Source of the DNA: Tupaia tana
Lineage: Eukaryota > Chordata > Mammalia > Scandentia > Tupaiidae
Length of the DNA: 64,000 bases
Assembly: GCA_026018925.1 (NCBI GenBank)
Contig: JAKSZU010000004.1
Location: forward strand, 42,844,233-42,908,232
Reading direction: 5' to 3'
Of the stretch, positions 44,243 to 55,769 are shown piece by piece. Below the pieces are notes generated by a model. The model was not told the origin of the DNA. It ran no database searches and saw only the letters and a program-made list of their open reading frames with translations. Numbering within the stretch: the stretch's first letter is position 1; every line of letters begins with the position of its first letter. The translations under genes and the position numbers were made by a program.

Positions 44243-44554
44243 TTTTTTTTTATTTATTTATTTTTTGGAAAGGTTTTTTGTTTTTTTTGTTTTTTTTTTT
44301 TTTTTTTTTCTTCCGCTATAGGGTGCGTGCGCTCACCAGACAGACAGAGAGAGACATAGAGACAGAAAGCGAGAAATCACTCCCCAGAGGGGATGGTCAC
44401 GCCGCAATCCCTTCTCCTCCATTCTCCTCTCGGGATCTTGGGTACGCACGTACATGCGCCCAGCGTGAGTTCTAAGCCACCGGGTCTGGGACGCGAACCG
44501 CGGTCGACTACGTGGGAGTCCAGCGACATAGCCATTACGCTAACTGCTGGTTCC
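44243..44554 (-). mobile_element. tRNA-derived SINE, full-length, young, antisense
   Basis: A 16-17 bp TSD, ctccttttttgttttct, flanks it (from 44227; and 44555-44571). A long T-rich tail, ccgctatagggtgcgtgcgc, the body and an undecayed head (gacgcgaaccgcggtcgact, cagcgacatagccattacgc) follow. CpGs are preserved, suggesting recent insertion. Confidence 0.94.
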
Positions 44555-44574
44555 CTCCTTTTTTGTTTTCTGTC

Positions 44575-45910
44575 TAGGGAGTCATAATCAAGTAAGAAAT
44601 ACAGTCATGAGCATAGAGTTGTATGGAAAAAGTCAGGTAATAGTAAATGTCACCAGAAAGGACAGATCAAAGTAAAATGAAGAAACAAAAAGAAAGGATT
44701 AAACTAACCTGAGAAACTCTTTTATTTTTTTCAGGCATCTATTTATTCAAAAACTATCTATTATATCAGAGACTATGATATGTATTGTAATTCAAAGATA
44801 ACTAAGATTATACAGCCTAAGAATGGTTCATGGGCAGAGTCTATATCTGAAGGCTTACATTGGGATATAAAATCCCAGGGTTGGGTAGGCTACTTGAAAT
44901 ATCTAAAAAGGACAGTGGCAAGAACCATAGACAGGAAAAGATTCTGAAATGTGCCTGCAGAATATAGCAAAAGGTCAAATCCAGAGTAGCAGTACCAAGG
45001 ACCAGACACAATGGATAAGATAGGACAAAAATCAGAAGCCCTGCAGATCTGGAATTGATATAAAGCAGACCAGGAGTTGAGAACAAGCAGCCTAGTTAAT
45101 ATAAAGGCCATTTGCCTGAGTCTTACCTAGAGAGAGAATCAGGGGCAGGAAGGATGAAGCCTCCAGAGGGATTCTGCCTTTGGAGTTTAAATTTTAATTG
45201 ACAATGTGGAAGAACACTGATAGAAGGATTTGGGAAGAGATTCCGTCCACAAATAAAATCGGAACAGAGGTACACCAGCTGGAGTCTGTAGGGCCTTACT
45301 GAAGAAAAGTAAGTTTTCAGCAGGTGTGTAAAGTGGGAAGCAAGGTGAGATGGAATGGAGCCAAAGTCACATTATAAAGGATTTTAAATGTCAGTATTTA
45401 TTCAATGTGTCTTGGTGAACCATTAAAGGTTTTGTTTAATGTATGAATTACATATGCAAATTATTATTTAGGAATATATTTTAGAGTTCAATATATACGA
45501 CTAATCAGACGGAAGATGCAGGAACTATGCTCTTATAAATGTCTAAAAATGAGTAAGTAATTAAGTACAGGACCAGGGTGGGGGGGTAAAAGGGCAAAAT
45601 GACACACATACACACAAAAGAGCCAGAGTCATATCAACTAACAGAAGAAGGGAAGTATAACTATATCATTTCACCTGATCATGACTTCTAGAACTCTCCT
45701 CATTTATATAAACTAAGTCAAATAGTTCCTATGTCATGACAATTTTAGGCCTTTAGGGAAAGTGACTTGTGACATATGTGAGCATGGGAAAGACTTAGGA
45801 AAAGAGATAGCCTCATGGTAATGAGGTATTCTGGGTTACGTGCTCCAGTTCTAACCAGGCATTTTGCTTTATTTATTCTCCTACCTTCACATAGATAATA
45901 TATTCATTAT
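44575..45910. other. Unassigned sequence
   Basis: The segment at 45330-45490 resembles a common old mammalian repeat (ttataaaggattttaaatgt, gaaccattaaaggttttgtt), but I cannot name it. Otherwise nothing is recognised; open frames are short. Confidence 0.4.
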
Positions 45911-45914
45911 CATA

Positions 45915-46075
45915 TTGTTGTATTCATTAATTTATTTTATGAATATTGGTTGAGCATTCCTTATTTCCACATAATGTATTATATACTTGAATATAGCTTT
46001 GAACCCTCTTCTTGGAAGCTACTGATAAGGTTCAAATAAATACATGGATAAACAAATAAATGAGAACTTATTAAA
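45915..46075 (-). repeat. Possible L2 3' end, antisense
   Basis: The words ttcattaatttattttatga, ttggttgagcattccttatt and gaaccctcttcttggaagct loosely match the antisense L2 3' end. Confidence 0.4.
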
Positions 46076-46169
46076 AGCTGTAAGAGAAATAAAGTGTTAT
46101 GTTAGAAACTGAAACAGCCACATTGGGACATGTAATATAAAGAGCTTGGGTAAGAAAAATTATCTCTTT

Positions 46170-46343
46170 GGGACCAGCAGGTGGCGTGATGGTTAAAGGC
46201 ACTGGATTCCCACATGGTTCAAGTCCTGGACCTGGCGGCTTGCTCTCTCACTTTCTCTCTCTCTCTCTCTCTCTCTCTGTCTGATCAAACTGAAAAATAA
46301 TAATAGTAATAAAAATAAAGTTAAATAAAAATAATTAAAAAAA
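46170..46343 (+). mobile_element. tRNA-derived SINE, short variant
   Basis: A 16-bp TSD, aagaaaaattatctctt (46152-46168) / aagaaaaattatctctt (46343-46359), frames it. The head ggaccagcaggtggcgtgat and ggttcaagtcctggacctgg run into a (CT)n tract (46250-46278), ctgatcaaactgaaaaataa and an A/T-rich tail. The middle palindrome module is absent. Confidence 0.93.
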
Positions 46344-46369
46344 AGAAAAATTATCTCTTGTCTTTCCTT

Positions 46370-47595
46370 CCATTCCTCCTTCCTCTCTTTCAAAAATGTC
46401 CTACTTACAATATATCAAGTCAGACAAAAGAACTGGGTAGTAAAATTTGAAATTATTTGCATATAGATAGTAATTAAAATCATGTAACTGAATCTTAACC
46501 TTGGGATCAGATAAAAATCTACCAAGTAGAAAATGTAGATTAAGAAGGAATAGACATGAGTTTGGAACATTTCAGCACTCACTGTCTAAGGAGAGTAAGA
46601 CACAGACATAAATAAAGCTGTAATTCCAATTCCAATTCATGATGGTGGCATACAATAAGTTTTATGATATTTTGTGTCTTCCCTGAGAAACCAATAAAAT
46701 TGTTCTTGGTTTCTTAATGGAGTGTGGAGCTAAGCTAACAGTAAAAAATGAGGGTTTTTGAGGCTTTGGAATTTTGAGAAGAAGAACATAGAAAATAGGC
46801 TGGGAAGGCAACATTTTGAGGGAGACATAAAAAGATGGCCGGTAGTGACACTACTTTGGGCAATGCCCAAATATTCTCTTTCTGAGATTTAGGAAAGTCA
46901 GGAAAGAAGGAAATTTAACTTTTTTCCCATCTTCCTATCTTTGGAAAGATGTTCAAGACAATGTGAATGAGTGTGTACATTTTTATAAATTTTTTATTTC
47001 TCTCAGCAATCCGAGAATTAATACACATCCCATTTTTTTATATTAGAGACAAAAATAAAAAGTACATACTATATTAACTAATAATTAAACTGTAGTTTCC
47101 CTAAGAAGGTGTGTGGCATTGGAAGCATGATTCTAAAGAAATTTGTGATAGCTTCAATTATATGCACAATAAGGAGACATACTATTAATTTATAATTTGA
47201 GATCTAATAAATGTATAAATTAGATAAACAACCGAAACAAAAGGTTTGAGTTTTTCCCTAGGCCCAAAATAGAAAACAGACTTTATTTCCTCAAAGTGAT
47301 ATAACCATTAATGATAGAGGATTTAGACTATAAATTTCATTTTCTTAATTGTGCTATTATCACCACATTGTTTCTTTAGTTTTGTTCTCCCATTTGGGAG
47401 AGAAGATTTACATAATCTGGACTCTTCAATAATGTAATGTTGAACTTGATCCCAGTTTGTATCTGAAAGTAGTGATGATAGAAAGTAGTGCTCTGCCTAA
47501 TGATAGGAAGCAAGTGCTGCTAATTTGTTTATTATTGAATTCATGTCTTCCATATGACACTACTGATCCACCCTTCATCCTTTTCTAACATCTTT
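46370..47595. other. AT-rich unassigned sequence
   Basis: No gene or named repeat can be supported. Confidence 0.45.
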
Positions 47596-47599
47596 GAGT

Positions 47600-47960
47600 C
47601 CCAGAAAGCTGACTGGCTCAGTAGTCACCTTTGATTTTTCTTTCCTCTTGTGTTCAGCCAATGGAATTCCACTGTAAAAGACCTGAAGATAAAAGGAAAT
47701 GATCAGAAGAATGGGTTGGCTGCATTGGGTTGACCACCACGTTCTTCTTGGAGCCTTGTTACATATACAGCTCTCTTCTCTAAATATTGCTAAGCATTCC
47801 CTCCACTTGTCTCTTAAAGAGTTAGAATGATAGTTTCTGCTTTACTTGGCCTAGGCTACTGCATTATGCCTTATTAAATCCCATTCACACATTGTAAATA
47901 TTTGTGATTCCTTCATCAAAAACTCTTCAAATGCTTCTTTACAGAAGAATCCCACATAAT
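47600..47960. repeat. Old interspersed repeat, family not named
   Basis: The wording gccaatggaattccactgta, aagacctgaagataaaagga and, later, gcctaggctactgcattatg and attcacacattgtaaatatt is familiar as a common mammalian repeat. I cannot assign the family from memory. Confidence 0.4.
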
Positions 47961-49330
47961 ATAGACAGATGGTCCCCTTTTCAGGAAGTAGAGTTCAGTT
48001 CCCAATCCCTTCTCTTGAAGGTGGGCTTGATTTTAGTATTTCTAAGATCCTTAGCTATGCAGTTGTTTCTTCACTTTGAACAACATGATGGATTTTTAGC
48101 AAACTGAAAGTTTGCTGCCTTCGTTAAATTCACAGCTCATATAATCTTAGTTTGTACAAATGGTATTTTATTATGCTGGTGAGCAAGAAACAGATTGATT
48201 CAAATGAAGTTCAAAAACCACATACATAAATACCCTCTACTCTACAATTTTTCTAAAGGGAAAGGGGAAGAATGATCAGTAGTTTTGTGTGATCCATTGA
48301 TTTTTTTTTTTTTTTTTTTTAGACAGAGAAAAATGTACTTAATAGTTTATCTGCAAAGATGAGTTGACTATAATTTTATCTTTTAACTTTAGAAGGGGAA
48401 AAGGATGTACCTCTGGACACAAAAATGAGAAAACTTTCCTTCTGATACTCTGATTGGTTCAAATGATACCATAATCTGACAGAAAAGATTCATTATTCCT
48501 AAGAAAACTAAAAAGGAACAATTTCCCTTTTTACTCTTAGAGAACTATAGGGGGTGGGATGGCAATTGCAAACATTGTGCAAGTTCAAAAAATCTATAAA
48601 TCAACACAAATTTTTTTGATGCCTGCTTTTTCAAGATGATTTACTAGATATTAGTTGATATTGGGGAAAAGGGTAACATGATTCTAGTGTTATACTACAT
48701 ATTTCTTAGAAAAGAGTATTAAACAAGTTTTATGAAAAGCAGGGTTCTTTTTGAAATATATATGGAAATAGTAAAATTGATTGAGAAAGCACTTAAGTAT
48801 AAATGTATTATACTGAAGCAGACCAGTTTAGAGGTTTAGTAGAATTGTAGCCATTTTGAAATTAAGAAAGGCTTCTAACAAGAATAATCTGACCAAGTGC
48901 TGAGTCATGGGGAGGTCTGTTTGAGGAGTGGTCAGATGAGAAACCAGGAATGGATATTTGAAGGAATCAGGATGATTACACAGGAGTCAGCTACTGAATC
49001 TGATTGATTATAGTGAGGAATGATCTGGTGCTTATAAATAATGAGAACATTTGAGATTTTTAAGACAATTTGATAGTACGTGCTGAATAATTCTCTGTAA
49101 CTGGTTACAGAATAAACTCCCTTCCTTCTTCTCCCTCCTCGAATTCTAGTTTCATTGACCATGAGAAGCCAAGCCAGACTTAGCTGGCTGGTGGCAGTTG
49201 GCCTGTGAGCTGGATCAAATGGCAGAAATTTCCATGGGAAATGTTCTGCAGCTACTGGAACCAATGTATAGTTCCAGGGACTGTCCAGGTGCTTGACATT
49301 GAGATCTGTCACTGGATTTAGATGGAGTAA
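47961..49330. other. AT-rich unassigned sequence upstream of ERV remnant
   Basis: A poly(T) run lies at about 48301-48320. The 142-codon antisense open frame at 48932-49360 has no recognisable domain and overlaps the start of the gag-like remnant. No LTR could be identified here. Confidence 0.4.
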
Positions 49331-49364
49331 GAATGGAGAAGAAGCGCTTGAAAGAGCCATCTGA

Positions 49365-49745
49365 ATTTATGGAAAGAATTTACCAAACTTACAGCAAGTT
49401 CACAGACATTGACCCCCAAGCTCCAGAAAGTGAGAATGGTCAAAAAGACTTTTATTAGAGTGACCCAGACATCAGAAAGAAATTGCAGAAAGTGAAAGGA
49501 GAAATAGGAATGAATGCTTCATAGCTGATAGACGTTGCTTATAAGGTGTATCATAATAGGGAGGCTAAAGGGGTGAAAGAATTGAATAAGCAGCTATGTT
49601 GTTTTCCACTGCCATAGAGACTGCAGGGGCAAAGAGATGCAAGGAAAGAAAGCTGTCAAAGAAATGGTGTGCTTATTGTAAGGAAATGGTCACTGAAAGA
49701 AGGAATGCCCCAGGGTTAAAGGGAAAACACCCTAGAAACCTTTTA
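49365..49745 (+). pseudogene. Gammaretrovirus-like (ERV class I) gag remnant
   Basis: Conceptual reading resembles the end of the Gag capsid and the start of nucleocapsid of class I endogenous retroviruses. The best marker is the short word CAYCKE at 49668-49685, the first half of a CCHC zinc knuckle; the expected His and last Cys do not follow. The similarity is spread over several frames with stops, so the copy is dead. No LTR, pol or env could be linked to it. Bases 49746-50350 are AT-rich and may include more decayed provirus. Confidence 0.6.
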
Positions 49746-50365
49746 GGTAGTTTGAGATCTGATAGATATGTTATGAATATTCATAAAATGTCTAAGTCAT
49801 TCTTAGGTAAGTTAATATTTTTTGATTAATCTGAAATATGATGTTTTTCACTTTGGGCTTAAGAAAACTTAGAGCAAAATTCATTGGGTTATTTAATATG
49901 ACTTTTTTGTTTGTTTTTGGTTTGTTTGTTTGTTTGTTTTTCTGCATTGGGAAAAAAAAAAATTCTGCCAAGAAAGCAAATGGCTTTAGAGATTGTGGGA
50001 TGTATATTCATAAGGTGTTATTTTATAGCTATTTAAGATTTCTTGCTTCTAAGAATTAAGGTTACTAAGAGTTAAAATTCTGGGTAATAGATGGATTTTG
50101 GTTCTAATCAAAACTAAGCTGCTCTTAGTAACAGCAATCATACTGCAAGAGCCTTTTTTTAAAAAAAAAAAACATCTTGGTAACTTTCTTAAGAAATAAT
50201 GTTTGTGTTTAGTTGGTTTGATTACTTAGGAAAACTGAGCTTAAAGAGGTTAAACCTTTGAATTGTATAACTTTCTATATTTGATATTAAAATATTTTGA
50301 TTATCATTTTGGTTAGATATGTGACCTTTTTTGACAGACAACCCCATCATCAAATTCTAATTAAG

Positions 50366-50595
50366 GGATCCGTCAGATGGAGTAATGGTTATGTCGCGGT
50401 TTGAATCCCAGACCTGGCAGCTTAGAACTCATGCCAGGCACATATGTGTGCACGTGCAGAATCCTGGGAGGAGAATGGAGGAGAAAGGATTGTGGTGTGG
50501 CCATCCCCCCCCAAGGTGATTTCTTGCTTTCTCTCTCTCTGTCTGTCTTCCCAGTGAGCATATGTGCCCTATAGCAAAAAATCTCTCTTAAAAAA
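50366..50595 (+). mobile_element. tRNA-derived SINE with head deletion
   Basis: The TSD aattctaattaag (50353-50365 and about 50597-50609) brackets it. The head ggatccgtcagatggagtaa jumps from gttatgtcg directly to cggtttgaatcccagacctg, losing about 20 bp of the tRNA-like region. The rest is in normal order. Confidence 0.9.
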
Positions 50596-50762
50596 ATTCT
50601 AATTAAGTATTTTTGACTTAGGCTTATCTGATATATCAATTCAGATGAAAAGTATTGGCATTTGGTGAAGTAATGCTAAGTCTCCTTTAAGGTTATATAT
50701 ATATAAATATTATTGCCATGTGTGTTCTTAAGATCATGTAAAATTTTTAGTTTGGATAGTGC

Positions 50763-50834
50763 TGATATGATGACATTAGTCAAATTTTGGTAGTTATCTG
50801 ATATGATGCCATTAGTCAAATTGTGGTAGTTATT
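50763..50834. repeat. 36-bp tandem duplication
   Basis: Two adjacent units both start tgatatgatg and contain cattagtcaaatt and ggtagtta, with two or three differences. Confidence 0.9.
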
Positions 50835-51299
50835 GTTAAGTACTGTGTGCAGTAGAAATAGCTGAATTTTTGTCAATTATATCATTATGTAACAAACTCT
50901 CATTAACTCAGCTATATTAATTATGGCTTTTTAAATTTTTTGTTACCCGTAATTTCAAGATTGATTTTCATGGAAAAGGTACTAACAAGTACTCTTGAAT
51001 ACAGTCCTCTGACAAGTTTAAGATCAATAGACTTTAGGTAAATTTGGCCTGAGAGCCACTCCCTTTAAGCCTCCCTGTTTGCTCAAATGTGGCCCTCCCC
51101 AGGCCAGCCACAGAGAGTGAGTACTACAGTAGAGATTAGTTGGTTTTTCAAAGTCCTTTGCTTCCCCTGGTGTAGACTTTTACACATTCATTTATTATCT
51201 TTCTAATATTTTCACTTTAAATTGTATTTGTTATCTATTATATTTTTTGTATATCCAAATTTAGAATTTCTTTCCATTAGGGATCAGAGGAGGACTCTC

Positions 51300-51825
51300 C
51301 ATCTCTTGCACAAATGTTGCCCCAGCTAGTGAACTGTAATCTACCATCTGTCATTTTAAATAATTGGTTGGATAGTGCTATACTAGAGGAGATATTTGAT
51401 GTGTTTTATATAGTAGATGAGACTCTGGCATTTGATAGAAAGTGGATGAATATGAAAGATTTACTGCTAAGTGAAGCAAGCCAGACTGTGAAAGAGAGGC
51501 ATTGTATGTCCCCACGTAATATATAGCAAGTGTCTGCACTCTATGGCAGAAATTGAAAGATTAAAAGGTATAAAAATAAGAAGAGCAACTGTGGTTACTA
51601 GAGGCAGTGTAGGAAGAGGGTGAGAAATGGGGGTGGGTGAGAGGGAGAAAATCAAGGGAGAAAAAGAGAAGCAAAATATGTGAGGGTCACAAAGTAGAAA
51701 ATTATCTGCTAAGGATAATGTATGTGGTAATAACTTCAGAATAATATATAGTGTATTAATCCTGGGAAAATTCATCTTGTATGCAATACTTATGTACAGT
51801 GATTAAATGTAAAAAATAATACTTT
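51300..51825 (+). mobile_element. Lineage L1 3' end (ORF2 tail and 3' UTR)
   Basis: A short open frame ending at 51526 closes with the typical end of L1 ORF2 (LLLSEASQTVKERHC near the stop). It is followed by the same 3' UTR as the HAL1 copies (ggttactagaggcagtgtag, gaaaattatctgctaaggat, gtgattaaatgtaaaaaata). It is the sense-strand counterpart of the antisense copies at 16681 and 19785. The first 60 bp are of uncertain membership. Confidence 0.75.
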
Positions 51826-51829
51826 TTAA

Positions 51830-52670
51830 TAATTTAATAGTCTAGTTGCCTTGAGTTGTATCAATTGGTATGTTCATGGCTGCCTAGTCCCATTTACAGA
51901 GCTTTTTTCTTTAATGAATGTTGATGTTTTTCTCTATAGGGAAGAAAAATACTTAGAAGAAAAAACTAACATAAGGAGGTAGTTCATGGTAGAAACTGGA
52001 AGCTAGGGGGTAGAGTTCCAGAACCATTTCTTACTAGATGTGTGAATTTGAGTAATTTACTCATAAAATTGACAATGAGTGAGCCTTTTGAACCTTACTG
52101 AGATGCTTCTATAGAATTTATTTAGAGAAAAATAGCAGGACACAAGATGAAGCATACAATATAAAATGTCACCAGATGTCTCAACTACTCTTTTAACAAC
52201 GTCTCATCAAATTAATATTAAAACAGAGATCCTGTTTTACTGAAATGGATGAAAAAACAATCTTATAAAAGTGGAATGACAACATCAGGTGTTACATTAC
52301 AAAAATCCTGTTGGAATATAATTGCCAAAATTTCCATTCTATGACTGCTCTCATATCTATGGGTGCTCTCACACCTGTTTTCCTCAGTGCAGCTCCTTTT
52401 CAAATGATGGCAACTTTCTTCTTTCAAATACTGATTTCTTTTTGTCCACTCATCTGTGTTTCTCTGATCTCATAGAAAACAATTTAGTCACTTTGTAGCT
52501 TCCTCAGTTCTCCTCCTGACTTTACTTCTGCATGCAACTCAGCAAACTAAAGCTGAATAAAGCATCTTGTGAGATAGGTTGGAGAAACAAAAGAATTATG
52601 CTCAAAAAACGATCCTCCCTTAGAGAGGCAATGTAATGTTTATATATATTTCATTTCTGCTATATTTAAT
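51830..52670. other. Unassigned sequence
   Basis: Segments at about 52010-52090 could be decayed MIR. No coding signal is seen. Confidence 0.4.
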
Positions 52671-52674
52671 TTGT

Positions 52675-52830
52675 CCTAGTGTTAGTTACTTCATCTATAA
52701 TGATACTAATAAATTAGTAACACCTAAGAATGTTATCAAGGTTTAAATGTGATAGCGCATGCATAGAACTTTATATTGTCACATAAAGGGGGGGGGTCAA
52801 TACATGTTAGCTTTATGATATCTAGATCAA
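52675..52830 (+). repeat. MIR SINE fragment
   Basis: The words gttacttcatctataatgat, gttatcaaggtttaaatgtg and gtcaatacatgttagcttta follow the 3' half of MIR in order. Confidence 0.55.
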
Positions 52831-52999
52831 TAGTGTCCATGGATTTAAGGAACATTTCCTGGCCATTATAACATGCCTTTTGTTGGCCTAATAAACTGCT
52901 CACTGACAAATCCTTTTAACCTTATGGAAGCCATGCCTGTAGGTTCTTGGTTTTTTGAATAAAGGACACTTGGAAATTTAGCCCAAATGATTTTCTTTT

Positions 53000-53239
53000 T
53001 AGTGCTAGAGATATGTTTATTCTCCAGAGAGACACAGAGAGGGAGAGACAAAAAGCAAAAAGCAACCCCTTTGTGGAATGGTCATGCCACAATCCCTTCT
53101 CCATCTCTCTCTCCTTTTGGGATTTTAGAAACACGCGCACACACGTCCAGCATGTTTCTTTAACTACTGAGTCTGGCTTGAGTCACAGTCAGCCATGTAG
53201 GATCCAGCTACCTTAACCACCAGGCCATGGAGCTTGCCC
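53000..53239 (-). mobile_element. tRNA-derived SINE, older subfamily, antisense
   Basis: The element keeps ttctccagagagacacagag, aagcaacccctttgtggaat, cttctccatctctctctcct, acacacgtccagcatgtttc and a head ending ccaccaggccatggagcttg. Confidence 0.85.
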
Positions 53240-53664
53240 TAGTTCAAATGATTTTCTAAGTTGATTACATAACTGTGATTTTCCAAATGAAATAATCAGA
53301 TTATTTAAGCAAGTCAACACACTTGTTCCTCTTTGAACAATATAAATTTCCTGACAATTAAAAATAATTGGTTTAACACGTAGTATAAACATCACACAAA
53401 TTCCTCCATCTGGAAGGTATCTTATCTTTGAAACACGTCTGTGATATTTGTTAGCCATAACTCATAGGGAAGATATTCTACCTCTTGTTAATATGCTATA
53501 TAAAACATTTTTAAATCTTTAATCTCCTAAAAACACTGTGCATATCTAATTTGAATGCATGCAGAAATGTTTTCATTTATAGGTTTCTCTCATTCTTTAA
53601 ATATAAAATTTATTCCAATGTACTAACCTAATACAACTTAGGTTATATGCTAATCTTGTGTATA

Positions 53665-53734
53665 CTGGGGCATCATCAAAGTCATGATACATTTATGCAT
53701 AGAAAAATACATCATGATTTTTCCAGTGACCCAA
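53665..53734. mobile_element. 70-bp MITE of the same family
   Basis: TA on both sides (53663-53664, 53735-53736). The right end, gatttttccagtgacccaa, and the centre, gatacatttatgcatagaaa, match the copies at 36279 and 40180. The left end is shortened by about 8 bp. Confidence 0.75.
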
Positions 53735-53739
53735 TAGAA

Positions 53740-54365
53740 GGTAACCTAATTTCCAAGCCTTTTTTTTAAAAAAAGTGATTAACTGTGAACATTTTGGTGG
53801 ACTCAGTGACCACAGCTTCACATCTTTTAAGAAGTTGAACAAAACTAAAATGCACTGAAATATGTAGGAAACTGAATTAACAATACCTTCCCTGCATTGC
53901 ACATGTTCCAATATGAATAGATAATATATAAGAAATGTGCTATATTTCTTTTTCTTACTATTTCAGAAGACAGATATACTCCAATTTCATGGCTTGTATA
54001 GCTTGATGATTGTGCTTGATAGATGATATATTTTATTATATTCCAGATATAGTTTCTCTACACTGATAATCTGAAATGAAATATCATTTCCTTCTAAATA
54101 AAAGGAATTAAATATGTCTTCTTTTTTAATTGCTAAAGTACTTCAGTAAAGTACAAAGTCTGTTATCTAGGTGCTTTAGAAGCAAAGTTCAAAGTAGAAT
54201 TACTTTGTAGCATAGCATTTTATTGATTAAAGATAGTGTCTGATTGTTGCTCTAAAAAAAGTTATTTTAAAATGCAGATTTTAAAAATTATTGTTCAGAT
54301 ATGGAGTGACCTTGTTTAAATACCGTAAAATTGAGAAACCATATTTTTTTGGAATAAAAATACAT
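53740..54365. other. AT-rich unassigned sequence
   Basis: Nothing can be named. Confidence 0.45.
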
Positions 54366-54369
54366 TTTA

Positions 54370-54560
54370 TTTCTCTTTTTTTGACTGGGCTTTGTTATAT
54401 TATGATCCTCCTGCTTCAGTCTCTTTAAGTAACTGGACCATAACTGTGCATCACTGGATTCAACTCTGAGATTGGCCAGGACTTGAACTCAGGCTTCCCA
54501 TATGGCCTTACCCTATGAAGTAGCAGCATATAGCAGGATACAATATCATGGCTGGACTAA
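54370..54560 (-). mobile_element. Possible tRNA/7SL composite SINE fossil, antisense
   Basis: The top strand has tttttttgactgggctttg, gatcctcctgcttcagtctc, aagtaactggaccataactg and tgcatcactggattcaa. These correspond to the antisense Alu/B1/FLAM left monomer (tcctcctgcctcagcctc, gagtagctgggactacaggt, gcaccacc). It is followed by ccaggacttgaactcaggc, an antisense tRNA B box. In element orientation this reads tRNA-like head then 7SL-like monomer. 7SL-derived SINEs are known only from Euarchontoglires. The alignment is imperfect. Confidence 0.5.
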
Positions 54561-54564
54561 TTTC

Positions 54565-55330
54565 TATTTTTATCTTTTCAAGAAACTGTCCTAGATCATA
54601 ATAAACTTTTATATATTAAATGGAAACTGATAGTGTTTAGATATAGTTGATTCAAATGAACCAAAATCACTAACGCCAATGAAAGTATGTCTTATTCAAT
54701 CTGGCTTTCTGCACTCCTGATATGCATTGTAAGTTAATTATCCTTTAATTGGAAAAGATATATCAAAGAAATATGAAAAATGATCTGAGTTCAAGCTGAT
54801 TTTTATTGCTTAAATGTTCATTAAATTACCCAGACATAACTTACGTATTTTGTCTTAGGATCTTATAAAATTAGTTGAATAATATCTGAAAATGGGAAGA
54901 AGAAAATTTTGTTTGTTTTTAGTTGAATATGAGCATCAAATTAGCCATGTAATGATTGACTTGATTAATTTGGTCTCCTACCATTAGTCAATTACTTATT
55001 CTGCCTTCTAATATTCTCTTTATGTAAAATCTTAATTCTATTAAAAGTGACCACACATAATATCTCTGCACATTGAACAGTGTGCTGCAAAATATTGTCT
55101 TCAGTAATTGAGCAACACGTTGAAGAATCCAAATAGACTAGCAGTGAAAATTCATTAGCAAGTATCTCTTAGCTCTGGCCAATTGCCAGCTAGAGAACTA
55201 TTCTAAACAATGCTGGACTTCCAGTTGACTACATAGAAAAGGGAAAATGTGGCACAGGAAATGTGCATATATAGTTTGATTTTTCAAACATAGATTCTTG
55301 TCTCCAACTTGCAATTTGGAATAGTATACA
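54565..55330. other. AT-rich unassigned sequence
   Basis: Nothing can be named; no coding signal. Confidence 0.45.
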
Positions 55331-55334
55331 TAAT

Positions 55335-55530
55335 AGAGGTGAAGAAAGTGGGTTTGCAGTTTGACTTACTTGGTTTTTGACTCTTGGTGATGCCACTTAC
55401 TAGCTATTTGATCTTTGACAAATTGTTCAATTTCTTCATCTGTAAAAGTCATTCATAATGACACTTTTTCTCGTAACATTGCTGTATGGGCTATGAAAGG
55501 TAATGCAAGTTAACTGGGTGGTGTAACACA
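55335..55530 (+). repeat. MIR SINE
   Basis: Good order of MIR words: gtttgcagtttgacttactt, tgatgccacttactagctat, ttgatctttgacaaattgtt, caatttcttcatctgtaaaa and ctatgaaaggtaatgcaagt. Confidence 0.75.
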
Positions 55531-55557
55531 CACGTAAAAGTCAGAAATAGGCTAGCT

Positions 55558-55765
55558 ATCTATGGTGACTCAGAGTAAAGCTTGAATCATATGAAAGATC
55601 AGGGTTGAATTTCTACATTTATCTTTACATGTTGAGGGCATGTATGTGTATACCCATGATTGTGGTTGGTCAGAAAGGCTAAGAGAAATATCATGTAGTG
55701 AGATATTGTTAAGGGTACCTGTTTCTCTGTGTCTTCCTCTTATAATAAATGCATACTTAAATAAA
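55558..55765 (+). mobile_element. Possible very diverged tRNA-derived SINE
   Basis: Only scattered words agree with the family (ggtgactcagagtaaagctt, cagggttgaatttctacatt, gtatgtgtatacccatgatt, CT-rich end, A-rich tail). It could be chance. Confidence 0.3.
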
Positions 55766-55769
55766 CAAA

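Noticed and set aside
48932..49360. 142-codon antisense open frame
   Set aside because: No domain or family resemblance; it runs antisense into the ERV gag remnant in AT-rich DNA.
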